This document shows, piece after piece, positions 33,607-46,087 of a DNA stretch of 64,000 bases. Location of the stretch: positions 62,001-126,000 of the forward strand of contig NZ_JAUZQD010000009.1 in assembly GCF_030709675.1 (NCBI RefSeq). Direction: 5' to 3'. The notes below the pieces were generated by a model, which did not search any database, was not told the DNA's origin, and saw only the letters and a program-made list of their open reading frames with translations. The position numbers and the translations under genes are program-made. This DNA comes from Symbioplanes lichenis (GTDB taxonomy: Bacteria; Actinomycetota; Actinomycetes; Mycobacteriales; Micromonosporaceae). Each line of letters opens with the position of its first letter. Position 1 is the stretch's first letter.

Positions 33607-34610
33607 CTAGGAGAGGCGGGTCCGGGCTGCTGCACGGACGAGCGCGGGCCCGCGATAGATGAACCCCGTGTAGAGCTGCACCAGCGCCGCCCCCGCGTCG
33701 AACATCCGCGCGGCGTCGTCGGCGTCGAGGATCCCGCCGACCCCGATGATCGGCAGCCGCCCGCCGGTCTCGTCGTGGACGAACCGCACGGTCTTGAGGG
33801 CGAGCGAGGTCAGCGGCCGCCCGGACAGCCCGCCGGCCTCCGCCGCGCGCGGGGCGTCGGCCGCCGCCAGCCCGTCCCGGCCCAGCGTCGTGTTGGTCGC
33901 GATCACTCCGGCCGCCCCGTAGGCCAGGCAGACCTCGAGCACCTCGGCGATCGCCGGCTCGGTCAGGTCGGGCGCGATCTTGACGAGCACCGGCGTCTTG
34001 CCGACCAGCGCGCCCAGCAAAGTGGACAAGAAGGACTTGTCCTGCAGGGTACGCAGCCCCGGCGTGTTCGGCGACGACACGTTGATCGCGATGTAGTCGG
34101 CGTGCGGCGCCAGCAGCTCGTACGACGCCAGGTAGTCCGGCACCGCCTCGTCCAGCGGCGTAACTTTCGACTTGCCGAGCGAAATTCCGAGCGGCACCCC
34201 GATCGGGCCGGTGGCCGCGAGCCGGGCCGCCAGCGCCGCCGCCCCGTCGTTGTTGAAGCCCATCCGGTTGATCACGGCCTCGCTGTCCCGGAGCCGGAAG
34301 AGCCGGGGCTTGTCGTTGCCGGGCTGGGCGTGCGCCGTGACCGTGCCCACCTCGACGAAGCCGAAGCCGAGCGCGGGCCACGCGGGCAGGGCGTGACCGT
34401 TCTTGTCCATCCCGGCGGCGAGCCCGACCGGGTTGGGGAAGCGCACGCCGAAGACCTCGGTGGGCGCGCTCACCGCGTACCGGCGGCGTAGCAGCGACAA
34501 CGCGGCCGGCGGCATTCCGGCCAGCCGGTCCAGGGTGAACTGGTGCGCCTTCTCGGCGTCGCCGCCGCCCACCCGGAAGAGGACCGGGCGGACGGCGGAC
34601 TCGAACAAGG

Positions 34611-34614
<4 letters not shown>
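33607..34614 (-). CDS. pyrD: Dihydroorotate dehydrogenase (class 2)
   Basis: The 335-residue membrane-associated flavoenzyme starts at GTG 34614, overlapping the carB stop by 4 bp. It has NPVGLAAGMDKNGHALP, INVSSPNTPGLRTLQ with the class-2 catalytic Ser, VKIAPDLT and GVGGILDADDAARMFDAGA. It oxidises dihydroorotate using menaquinone. The N-terminal helix (LFESAVRPVLFRVGGGDAEKAH) anchors it to the membrane. Confidence 0.95.
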
Positions 34615-37918
<3,304 letters not shown>

Positions 37919-37919
<1 letters not shown>

Positions 37920-39031
37920 CAGCGGGCCTCCACCTTCTCGACGAGCTCCACGAACCGGTCGAACAGGTAGTCCGCGTCGTGCGGACCCGCGGCGGCTTCG
38001 GGGTGGTACTGGACGGTGAACGCGGGGACCTCGAGCGCCCGCAGGCCCTCGACCACGTTGTCGTTGAGGCAGACGTGAGAGACCTCCACGCCGCCGAAGT
38101 TCGTGTCGATGACCGTGTTGAGCGGCGCGTCGACCGCGAACCCATGGTTGTGGCTGGTCACCTCGACCTTGCCGGTCGTCTTGTCGAACACCGGCTGGTT
38201 GATGCCGCGGTGGCCGTAGCCCAGCTTGTAGGTGCCGAAGCCCAGCGCGCGGCCGAGGATCTGGCTGCCGAAGCAGATGCCGAAGAGCGGCACCTTGCGG
38301 GTCAGCACCTCACGCGCCAGCGCGACCGGCCCGTCGGCCGTGGCCGGGTCACCCGGGCCGGGCGACAGGAACACCGCGTCGGGGCTGACCGCGAGCATCT
38401 CCTCGATCGACGTCGTTGCCGGGAAGACGTGCGTGGTCACGCCGCGCTCGGCCAGCCGGCGCGAGACGTTGCGCTTGATGCCGAGGTCCAGCGCGGCAAC
38501 CGTGTAGCGGTGCTCGCCGACGGCATCGACGGTGTAACGCGACGACGTGGTGACCTCGGCGGAGAGGTCGGCGCCGGTCATCTCGGGCGCGGCCTGCACG
38601 CGGCTGAGGAGCGACCGCGGGTCGAGGTCCACGGTGGAGATTCCCACCCGCATCGCCCCGCGCGACCGGAGGTGGCGGGTCAGGGCGCGGGTGTCGACGC
38701 CGCTGATGCCCACGACACCCTCGGCGGCCAGGCGCTCGCCCAGGTCGCCGGTCGAGCGCCAGTTGGAGGGCCGGCGCGCGGGGTCGCGGACGACATAGCC
38801 GGCCACCCACATCTTCGAGGACTCGTCGTCCTCGGCGTTGACGCCGGTGTTGCCGATCTGCGGCGCGGTCTGCACGACGACCTGCCGGTGGTAGGACGGG
38901 TCGGTCAGCGTCTCCTGGTAACCGGTCATGCCGGTGGTGAAGACCGCCTCGCCGAAGGTCTCCCCCTCGGCGCCGTAGGACTCACCGGAGAACGTGCGCC
39001 CGTCCTCGAGGACGAGGATTGCTTTCTTCAC
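37919..39031 (-). CDS. carA: Carbamoyl-phosphate synthase small subunit
   Basis: The 370-residue glutaminase subunit starts at GTG 39031 (KKAILVLEDGRTFSGESYG). Its class I amidotransferase domain has the nucleophile elbow PLFGICFGSQILGRALG and the His-Glu pair in FTVQYHPEAAAGPHD. The residue two after the catalytic Cys is Gly and the next Ser, where His or Asn is more usual; the Cys itself is intact. It overlaps pyrC by 4 bp. Confidence 0.96.
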
Positions 39032-40290
39032 TTCACGGCCTTTCCGTCCAGGACCGTCGGAACTCCCCGGAGGAAGGTCGCCACGATGCGACCCGGCAGG
39101 GTGGTGCCCGCGTACGGTGTGTTGCGACTGCGGCTGGCCAGCTCGGACGGGTCGACGACCCGCCGCGCGGACGGGTCCACGAGCGTCAGGTTGGCCGGCG
39201 ACCCGGCCGTGAGTTCCCCGCCGTGTCCGTCCAAACCAACGATCTTGGCGGGGGTACGGGACATGCGGTCGGCGATGAGGTCCCAGCGCTCGCCCAGGAC
39301 GCTGAGCACGACCGGGAGGGCCGTCTCCAGGCCCACCATGCCGGGGCGCGCGTACGCCCACTCGCACTCCTTGTCCTGCACGGCGTGCGGAGCATGGTCG
39401 GTCGCGACCACGTCGATCACCCCGTCGACGAGCGCCTGACGCAGCGCCTCGACGTCGGCCCGCGTACGCAGAGGTGGGTTGACCTTGAAGACCGGGTCGT
39501 AGCTGGCGGCCAGCTCGTCGGTCAGCAGCAGGTGGTGCGGGGTGACCTCGGCCGTCACGCGCACGCCGCGGGCCTTGGCCTGGCGCAGCACCTCGACCGA
39601 CCCGGCCGTGGACACGTGGCAGACGTGCAGGCGGCTGCCCACGTGCTCGGCCAGCAGCACGTCGCGGGCGATGATCGCCTCCTCGGCGACCGCCGGCCAG
39701 CCCGTGAGCCCGAGGCGCGTGGACACCTCGCCCTCGTGCATCTGCGCGCCCTCGGTGAGCCGGGGCTCCTCGGCGTGCTGGGCGATGATGCCGTCGAACG
39801 CCTTGACGTATTCGAGCGCCCGGCGCATCAGCCGCGGGTCGGCGACGCAGAAGCCGTCGTCGGAGAAGATCCGGACGTTCGCGGCGGAGGTGGCCATCGC
39901 CCCCAGCTCGGCCAGCTGCGTGCCGGCCAGCCCGACCGTGACCGCGCCGATCGGCTGCACGTCGACCAGCCCGGCCTCGCGGCCCAGGCGCCAGACCTGC
40001 TCGACCACGCCCGCGGTGTCGGCGACCGGCGACGTGTTCGCCATCGCGCAGACCGCCGTGTAGCCGCCGAGGGCCGCCGCGCGCGACCCGGTCTCGACCG
40101 TCTCGGCGTCCTCGCGGCCCGGCTCGCGCAGGTGCGTGTGCAGGTCGACCAGCCCGGGCAGCGCGACGAGCCCGTCGGCGTCGATCGTCTCGTCGGCCTT
40201 TCCGCCGTCGGCGATGATGCCGTCACGGATGACGAGGTCTTGCTTCGCGCCGCCCAGAACGGAGACGCCTTTCAGGAGATACGAGGTCAC
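39028..40290 (-). CDS. pyrC: Dihydroorotase
   Basis: The 420-residue type I amidohydrolase starts at GTG 40290, overlapping the pyrB stop. The metal site begins PGLVDLHTHLREPGREDAET (about 47-66), followed by HAEEPRL, HVCHVSTAGSVEVLR and VATDHAPH. It cyclises carbamoyl aspartate to dihydroorotate. Confidence 0.96.
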   Translation of the reverse strand: MTSYLLKGVSVLGGAKQDLVIRDGIIADGGKADETIDADGLVALPGLVDLHTHLREPGREDAETVETGSRAAALGGYTAVCAMANTSPVADTAGVVEQVWRLGREAGLVDVQPIGAVTVGLAGTQLAELGAMATSAANVRIFSDDGFCVADPRLMRRALEYVKAFDGIIAQHAEEPRLTEGAQMHEGEVSTRLGLTGWPAVAEEAIIARDVLLAEHVGSRLHVCHVSTAGSVEVLRQAKARGVRVTAEVTPHHLLLTDELAASYDPVFKVNPPLRTRADVEALRQALVDGVIDVVATDHAPHAVQDKECEWAYARPGMVGLETALPVVLSVLGERWDLIADRMSRTPAKIVGLDGHGGELTAGSPANLTLVDPSARRVVDPSELASRSRNTPYAGTTLPGRIVATFLRGVPTVLDGKAVK

Positions 40291-41210
40291 GCCTTGCCTC
40301 CGAGCAGCAGGTAGAGAACCGCCATCCGGGCGCTGACCCCGTTGGCGACCTGTTCGACGATGGTGGAGCGGGTGGAGTCGGCCACCTCGGGCGCGATCTC
40401 CATGCCCCGGTTCATCGGCCCGGGGTGCATGACGATCGCGTGCTCCGGCAGCTTCCTCATGCGCGGGGCGTCGAGCCCGTAACGGCGGCTGTACTCCCGG
40501 GCCGAGGGGAAGTAGGAGTCCTGCATCCGCTCGGTCTGCACGCGCAGCATCATCACGACGTCCGCCTCGGGCAGGACGCTGTCGAGGTCGTACGACACCT
40601 TGGTGGCCGGCGAGAGCGCGGCGGCGATGTCCACCGGGATGAGCGTGGGCGGGCCGACCAGCGTCACCTGCGCGCCCAGCGTCGTGAGCAGCAGGACGTT
40701 GGACCGGGCGACCCGGCTGTGCAGCACGTCGCCCACGATCGCGACCCGCAGGCCGTCGATCTTCCCGAGCCGGGACCGCATCGTGTACGCGTCCAGCAGC
40801 GCCTGCGTCGGGTGCTCGTGCGTCCCGTCGCCCGCGTTGACCACCGACCCGTCCACCCACTGGGCGAGCCGGTGCGGGGCGCCGGAGGCGGGGTGCCGGA
40901 TGACGACCGCGTCCGCGCCCATGGCCTGCAGAGTCAGCGCCGTGTCCTTGAGGCTCTCGCCCTTGGAGACGCTGGAGCCCTTGGCCGAGAAGTTGATGAC
41001 GTCGGCCGAGAGCCGCTTGGCCGCGGCCTCGAACGAGATCCGCGTGCGCGTGGAGTCCTCGTAGAAGAGGTTGACGACCGTCCGCCCGCGCAGGGTCGGC
41101 AGCTTCTTGACCTCGCGGCCGGCGAGGGCGGCCATCTCCCCGGCGGTGTCGAGGATCAGCGTGGCGGTGTCCGCGTCCAGGTCGGCCGCGGAGCGGAGAT
41201 GCTTGATCAT
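40287..41210 (-). CDS. pyrB: Aspartate carbamoyltransferase catalytic subunit
   Basis: The 307-residue enzyme has the carbamoyl-phosphate motif YEDSTRTRISFEAAAKRL (about 50-67), KGESLKDTALTL, VVIRHPASGAPHRLA and AGDGTHEHPTQALLDAYTM. There is no pyrI regulatory subunit nearby, as usual in Gram-positives. It overlaps pyrR by 4 bp at its start. Confidence 0.97.
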   Translation of the reverse strand: MIKHLRSAADLDADTATLILDTAGEMAALAGREVKKLPTLRGRTVVNLFYEDSTRTRISFEAAAKRLSADVINFSAKGSSVSKGESLKDTALTLQAMGADAVVIRHPASGAPHRLAQWVDGSVVNAGDGTHEHPTQALLDAYTMRSRLGKIDGLRVAIVGDVLHSRVARSNVLLLTTLGAQVTLVGPPTLIPVDIAAALSPATKVSYDLDSVLPEADVVMMLRVQTERMQDSYFPSAREYSRRYGLDAPRMRKLPEHAIVMHPGPMNRGMEIAPEVADSTRSTIVEQVANGVSARMAVLYLLLGGKA

Positions 41211-41779
41211 GCGACGCCTCCGAACAGCTTGACCTCGTCCACGCCGTCGTCGGTCTCCGCGAGCCGGACGCGAACCTTCTCGGCGAGCGCGGTCGGGATG
41301 TTCTTGCCCACGTAGTCGGCGCGGATCGGCAGCTCGCGGTGGCCGCGGTCGACGAGCACGGCCAGCTGCACCGAGCTGGGCCGGCCGACGTCGTTGAGGG
41401 CGTCGAGCGCCGCCCGGACCGTGCGGCCCGAGAACAGCACGTCGTCGACGAGGATCACTCTGCGTCCGTCCAGGCCGTCGCCGGGGATCTCCGTACGCCC
41501 GAGCGCGCGCGTCGCGTGCAGCCGCAGGTCGTCGCGGTAGAGCGTGATGTCGAGCGCCCCGACGGGAACCTCCACGCCCTCGAAGGCGTGGATGCGCGCG
41601 GCGAGCCGGCGGGCGAGCGGGACGCCCCGGGTCGGAATGCCCAGAAGGACAGTGCCCGTTGCCCCGGAGGTCTTCTCGAGGATCTGATGGGCGATGCGGT
41701 CGACGACGCGGTGCAGATCGGCGCCGGAGAGAATGACCTTGGAGGAGATGTGCTCGGTGTCAGCGCGTGGTTGAGCCAC
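41207..41779 (-). CDS. pyrR: PyrR attenuator/uracil phosphoribosyltransferase
   Basis: The 190-residue protein has the PRPP loop RRVILVDDVLFSGRTVRAALDAL and the PyrR-specific VLLGIPTRGVPLARRLA. GTG 41779 is chosen because AAGGAGG sits at 41792-41786; the longer frame to 41803 has no such site. PyrR binds pyr mRNA in response to UMP/UTP. A matching RNA loop lies right before its own ribosome-binding site, so it probably represses translation of the operon beginning with itself. Confidence 0.95.
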   Translation of the reverse strand: MAQPRADTEHISSKVILSGADLHRVVDRIAHQILEKTSGATGTVLLGIPTRGVPLARRLAARIHAFEGVEVPVGALDITLYRDDLRLHATRALGRTEIPGDGLDGRRVILVDDVLFSGRTVRAALDALNDVGRPSSVQLAVLVDRGHRELPIRADYVGKNIPTALAEKVRVRLAETDDGVDEVKLFGGVA

Positions 41780-41785
41780 GGCGGA

Positions 41786-41811
41786 CCTCCTTCCCCGCCT
41801 CACGGGACGGG
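41786..41811 (-). promoter_or_regulatory. Predicted PyrR-binding loop next to the pyrR ribosome-binding site
   Basis: On the minus strand CCCG-TCCCGTGAGG-CGGG (41811-41794) forms a stem-loop whose apical part UCCCGUGAGGC fits the known PyrR-binding loop pattern (UCC-N-G-N-GAGG-Y). It ends directly before AAGGAGG (41792-41786), so bound PyrR would block ribosomes, as shown for mycobacterial pyr operons. Confidence 0.75.
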
Positions 41812-41978
41812 TCGTTAAAGGACGTCGGCGGACCCCCCGATCATGGGCGGCCCGATGCCTGACGCTACGTTACCAGTGAGCGCAGCGTTGACCATGGTGA
41901 CGTGGCCTACCCACGGGATCAGACGGACGAATGCGGACAACTCACGGCCGGGGTCGGCGATTCATAGGTAACCGACAC

Positions 41979-42007
41979 TTGACCGGCGGTCGCAAACTCC
42001 GTACCGT
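41979..42007 (+). promoter_or_regulatory. bldD promoter
   Basis: TTGACC (41979-41984), a 17-bp spacer and TACCGT (42002-42007) match the vegetative HrdB/SigA-type consensus. The start point would be about 42014, giving a leader of roughly 54 nt to the ATG at 42068. BldD autoregulation is known in Streptomyces; no clear BldD box was identified. Confidence 0.65.
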
Positions 42008-42067
42008 CACGCAGCGTAGCGATCCGGAGGAAGAACCCTCCGGGCCAGCCAGTACTGGAGTGTCCGA

Positions 42068-42556
42068 ATGCCGTCTGAGTACGCCAAGTCGCTTGGCGCC
42101 CGCCTGCGCTCGATCCGCCAGCAGCAGGGCCTGTCCCTGCAGGGCGTTGAGGAGAAGTCCAACGGGCGGTGGAAGGCCGTCGTGGTGGGCTCGTACGAGC
42201 GTGGTGACCGCGCTGTTACGGTCTCCCGCCTGGCCGAGCTGGCCGACTTCTACCGCGTCCCGGTCTCGGAGCTGCTGCCCGACGGCAGCGGTGTCCGGCT
42301 CGAGGCCACCAACAAGATCGTGCTGGACCTGGAGAAGCTGTACGACGTGGCCGGCGAGGACCTGGCCTACGTCGCCCGCTACGCCCGGGCCATCCAGCAG
42401 CAGCGCGGCGACTACAACGGCCGCGTGCTCTCCATCCGCGCCGACGACCTGCGCGCCCTCGCGATCGTCTACGACATCTCCCCCTCGGGCCTCATCGAGC
42501 GCCTCACCGAGCAGGGTGTCCTGGTCGCCGACCCGCGCGCCTTCTTCGCCAGCTGA
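42068..42556 (+). CDS. bldD: BldD, c-di-GMP-responsive developmental repressor
   Basis: The 162-residue protein has an N-terminal XRE helix-turn-helix (residues about 9-72, LGARLRSIRQQQGLSLQGVE and VVVGSYERGDRAVTVSRL). The C-terminal domain has the c-di-GMP signature RGD-X8-RxxD: Arg113-Gly-Asp115, then Arg124 and Asp127. In streptomycetes a tetramer of c-di-GMP dimerises BldD to repress sporulation genes. It is transcribed opposite to the pyr operon and followed by a strong bidirectional terminator. Confidence 0.96.
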   Translation: MPSEYAKSLGARLRSIRQQQGLSLQGVEEKSNGRWKAVVVGSYERGDRAVTVSRLAELADFYRVPVSELLPDGSGVRLEATNKIVLDLEKLYDVAGEDLAYVARYARAIQQQRGDYNGRVLSIRADDLRALAIVYDISPSGLIERLTEQGVLVADPRAFFAS

Positions 42557-42581
42557 CCGCCGGCACCCCTCGAGTTCCACC

Positions 42582-42614
42582 GAAGTCCGCGTCGCCCCTC
42601 GCGACGCGGACTTC
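42582..42614. terminator. Bidirectional terminator after bldD
   Basis: A perfect 14-bp stem (GAAGTCCGCGTCGC at 42582-42595 with its complement at 42601-42614) and a 5-nt loop lies between the convergent bldD and the large membrane-protein gene. Confidence 0.88.
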
Positions 42615-42623
42615 CGCGTCTTC

Positions 42624-45419
42624 TCAGTCCCGCACCCGGGCCATCACCGCCGCCGCCTGCCCCGCGTCCATCCCCGGGCGCACGTCCCAGTAGTCGAGGA
42701 TTCGCAGCATCTGCGCGGCCGGCTCGGCGGAGCCGCGGTCGATCTCGCGGGCGCGCCGGATCAGCACCTCGTCCAGCTCCTCCGCCTGCTGCCAGGTGAG
42801 GCCGGCGGCGTACAGGGTCATGGTCAGGTCGTTGCGGGAGACCACCCGCGGCCCCTGGTTGTCCAGGTCGCGGGTCATCAGCGGGATCTCGCCGTCGCCC
42901 AGGAACGAGCCGGGCAGGAACGAGCAGGCCCGGTAGAGCAGCGTCAGCTTGGGCAGCCGGTGCCGGTGCATCCGGCGCGGCCGCTCGGTCAGCAGCAGCG
43001 TGAAGAGCGACCACTGCTCGATCCGGCGGCGCAGCAGCCAGATGTCGCGCCGGATCAGCTCGCTGCGCAACTCCCGCGAGCCCCGCAGCGGCCACCGCCG
43101 GCGCAGCCCGGCCCGCGCGGTGCGGTCCCACAGCCGGGCCAGCCGCCGCGCCAGGTCCGCGTCGCGGCGGACGTCCACCTCGGGCCCGTCCCGATCCCCG
43201 GCCACGCTGCCGAGCAGGCCGGTCGAGGAATCCTTCAGGTACGACCAGAGGCCCTCCCGCCACGGCTCGTCCTGCCACGGGCGTTCCGCCGTGCGCCCGG
43301 TCGCCCACGCCCCGAGCCGGTTGTGCCGCATCCGCAGGACGAACCGCGACACCATCCCGCCGTTGTACATGCGGCGGAACCACCGTGAGCCCAGCCGTCC
43401 CAGCCGGGTCGTCGAGGCGAGCACGGCCAGCACCACGACGGCGAAGACCCCGCCCAGCGTCAGGCTCACGAGGGCCGCCGCCTTCGGCAGCCACTGTGGA
43501 GCGTCGCCGAGCAGGATCTGCCCGGGGTCCTGCGGCTTCATCGCGATGGTGGCGTCGAGCACGGTCACCACGCCGACCACGGCCAGCCCGAAGCCCATGA
43601 TGGCGCTCGCCTTGGACAGGGCGTCCGACTCGCGTACGCGCCGCTCGTCGAAGGCCGCCGCGATCGTGCCGATCAGGTCCCGGTACTTCGCCTGGACGCG
43701 CAACGCCTGCGCGCTGACCCGCAGCCCGTCCTCACGCACCTCGCCCATGACGCCGTCGGTGGTCAGGGCGTCGCGCACGCCCGGGTAACGGGCCACGCCG
43801 CTGCTCAGGGGATAGGCGGTGACCTCGGCGTCGAACCCGTCCACGAGCTGCTGCACGGCCGCGTCGACCTGGGCGACGCACGCGTCGGTCTCCGTCGCGA
43901 GGTGGGCCAGGTCGGCCGTACCCTGCAGGAGGGTTTGGTGCAGCAGCTCGACCGTGCGGTGCAGCCGGCCCAGGCGGAACCAGCGCCGCACCGGCAGATG
44001 CGTCGAGAGGGCGTCCCAGAGCAGCAGGCCCCGGTCCGCGACCCGGTCGTAGACGGCTGCGTGCGTCCGCCAGATCTCCAGGTCGTTCTGGATCCGGTAG
44101 AGCCGCTGGGCCGCCTCGGCCTCGAGCCGGATGAGCAGCTGCACGACCTGCCCGAGCGAGACCTCCTGCAGGTCCGCCCGCTCCCCCTCGGCGAAGCGAT
44201 CGGGGACCAGCAGATAGCAGGGCACGCTGCGGCCCGGGTCGAGCCGGATGAGCCGGCGCATGGCGAGCATCTGTCCGTTGAGGACGCTCGCCGACAGCAC
44301 GCTGTCCCGGCAGTCGCCGACCCCGAGCGCCATGTCGCACAGGCTGTTCATCAGGCGGCGGTTCTCGCTGAGCAGGTAGTCCCCGGCGTCGGGCAACAGC
44401 CGGCGCGGCACCGCCACCCAGATCGTCGGCAGATAGTGGGCCCGGCGGGCGGCCCGGAACTCGGTGCGGATCAGCGGCGGCTCGTGCCGGGGATCGCTGA
44501 ACCAGCGCTCGACCCCCTGGCACAGGATCGTGAAGGTGTCCCGGTAGACGTCGATCGGGAAGACCTCGGCCGCGACCTCGTCCTCCGGCGCGTCGTCGGG
44601 CCGGTGCTCGCGGTGCAACGGCCGCTGCTGCCACACCGAGACGCTCAGCACGCAGGTCGGCTGTCCGAGCAGCCAGTCGAAGCTGAAATCCAGCAGCACG
44701 TGCACGCCCAGCGCGCCCGCCCCGGCCGGGATCTCGTCCGCGTCGAAGACCGCGTCCAGCCGGCTCGAGTGCAGATAGACGCGGTGCTGCAGGCCGCCCA
44801 GCCCGCGGTTGCGCTCCGGGCGCACCCGGGCCAGGTCGGCCGCCAGCCGGTCGATCGCCTCCGCGCTGTCGTCGCCGCCGGACCAGTCGATCTCCGGGCG
44901 GGACAGCTCGCGGGCGCCGTAGCGGCCGCCGAACGTGCTGCGGGTGGTCTTCGCCGGGCGCCGGACGCGGGTGAACGCGGCGGTGCCGGGCTCCGCCCCG
45001 GCGACGAGCTGCCGGACGCGCTCGGCGTGGGCCTTGGCGGCGTCCGGGCCCGCGGGCCAGCCCCAGGCCGAGCTGGTGATCATGATGAGGTTGCGGACCT
45101 CGGGCTCCCCGCCGGCGAGGGCCGCGGAGTCGGCGGCGTGCAGGACGCCCTGCATGAAGTCGTCGTCGTTCGGGAAGTCGCCCAGCAGCTCGCTGCCCAG
45201 ATCGGCCAGCGGGTCCCGGGCCGCCGGTGCGGCGGCGGGCAGCGGGAACTCGCGAGCCGGCGCGGGGGCGCCCTCCGGCGGGGGCGGCGGCTGAGCGCCG
45301 TTGCCGCCCGGGCGGGGCCGGCCGCCGGAGACCCGCAGCCAGCGCTGGTAGGCCCGGAGGCCGGCGAGCACGTCACGGATCCGATAGAGCCGCTCGCGCC
45401 GCTTCTCGTCGTCGCTCAT
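42624..45419 (-). CDS. Large membrane protein of unknown function
   Basis: A 931-residue protein (ATG 45419 with GGAGG upstream; the frame extends 18 codons further). Order: short charged N-terminus (MSDDEKRRERLYRIRDVLAG), a Pro-rich linker (about 35-60), an alpha/beta-looking soluble region to about 550, and a long charged helix. Two transmembrane helices follow (about 606-628, MGFGLAVVGVVTVLDATIA; about 646-668, LVSLTLGGVFAVVVLAVLA), then an Arg-rich cytoplasmic C-terminal region of about 260 residues. A long helix leading into two closely spaced helices recalls CorA-like transporters, but there is no GMN motif. I do not recognise the family. Confidence 0.72.
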   Translation of the reverse strand: MSDDEKRRERLYRIRDVLAGLRAYQRWLRVSGGRPRPGGNGAQPPPPPEGAPAPAREFPLPAAAPAARDPLADLGSELLGDFPNDDDFMQGVLHAADSAALAGGEPEVRNLIMITSSAWGWPAGPDAAKAHAERVRQLVAGAEPGTAAFTRVRRPAKTTRSTFGGRYGARELSRPEIDWSGGDDSAEAIDRLAADLARVRPERNRGLGGLQHRVYLHSSRLDAVFDADEIPAGAGALGVHVLLDFSFDWLLGQPTCVLSVSVWQQRPLHREHRPDDAPEDEVAAEVFPIDVYRDTFTILCQGVERWFSDPRHEPPLIRTEFRAARRAHYLPTIWVAVPRRLLPDAGDYLLSENRRLMNSLCDMALGVGDCRDSVLSASVLNGQMLAMRRLIRLDPGRSVPCYLLVPDRFAEGERADLQEVSLGQVVQLLIRLEAEAAQRLYRIQNDLEIWRTHAAVYDRVADRGLLLWDALSTHLPVRRWFRLGRLHRTVELLHQTLLQGTADLAHLATETDACVAQVDAAVQQLVDGFDAEVTAYPLSSGVARYPGVRDALTTDGVMGEVREDGLRVSAQALRVQAKYRDLIGTIAAAFDERRVRESDALSKASAIMGFGLAVVGVVTVLDATIAMKPQDPGQILLGDAPQWLPKAAALVSLTLGGVFAVVVLAVLASTTRLGRLGSRWFRRMYNGGMVSRFVLRMRHNRLGAWATGRTAERPWQDEPWREGLWSYLKDSSTGLLGSVAGDRDGPEVDVRRDADLARRLARLWDRTARAGLRRRWPLRGSRELRSELIRRDIWLLRRRIEQWSLFTLLLTERPRRMHRHRLPKLTLLYRACSFLPGSFLGDGEIPLMTRDLDNQGPRVVSRNDLTMTLYAAGLTWQQAEELDEVLIRRAREIDRGSAEPAAQMLRILDYWDVRPGMDAGQAAAVMARVRD

Positions 45420-45586
45420 CCCCGCCTCCGCCACCACCGGGTGTGCCCCGGGACGGGCGGGCCGTGCCGCCACTCGGTGCCGCGGTGCAGCGCCGGGGAA
45501 AGGTCACGCTAGGGCGCGGCGCCGCATGATCGCAACCACGCTGATCGATCTCGGACCGGACGGCCCCGGCGTTCCAGGAACGGCGG

Positions 45587-45614
45587 ACGCCCCCCGGCGC
45601 CGGCCAGGGGGCGT
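45587..45614 (-). terminator. Terminator downstream of nusB
   Basis: ACGCCCCC (45587-45594) pairs with GGGGGCGT (45607-45614), and the loop region can add a CGGC/GCCG stem. It lies 27 bp after the nusB stop codon. Confidence 0.75.
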
Positions 45615-45641
45615 GCGAAGACGCGGATCTCAGCGCATGTC

Positions 45642-46076
45642 TCAGCGCGTCGCGAACTCGGCGATGCGGCCGAGGATGCCGTTGAGGAAGCGCGGGCTGT
45701 CGTCGGTGGACATCTGCCGCGCCAGCTCGACGGCCTCGCTGATCGCGACGGCGTCGTCGATCTCGGGCAGGTAGAGCAGCTCGTAGACCGCGATGCGGGC
45801 GAGGTTGCGGTCGACCACCGGCATGCGCTCGATGGTCCAGCCCTCGGCGTAGCTCGCGATCAGCTCGTCGATCCGGTCGAGGTGCTCGGCCACGCCCTCC
45901 ACCAGCCCGACCGTGTAGTCCATGTGGTCGGGCCGGGGCTGGGCGATCCGGGCCAGATAGGTGGTGAGCACCGCGCCCGGCGCGAGGTCGCGCAGGTCGG
46001 CCTCGTAGAGCACGTCGAGAGCCCGCTTGCGCGCCTTGCGGCGCGCGGGCATCTGCGTCTTGGGACCTTCAGCCAT
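45642..46076 (-). CDS. nusB: Transcription antitermination factor NusB
   Basis: The 144-residue all-helical protein begins with a disordered leader then ARRKARKRALDVLYEADLRDL, and includes MPVVDRNLARIAVYELLYLPEIDDAVAISEAVELARQMS and FLNGILGRIA. It binds boxA RNA with S10 in rRNA antitermination. It follows efp by 11 bp. Confidence 0.95.
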   Translation of the reverse strand: MAEGPKTQMPARRKARKRALDVLYEADLRDLAPGAVLTTYLARIAQPRPDHMDYTVGLVEGVAEHLDRIDELIASYAEGWTIERMPVVDRNLARIAVYELLYLPEIDDAVAISEAVELARQMSTDDSPRFLNGILGRIAEFATR

Positions 46077-46087
46077 GGACCGGAACC

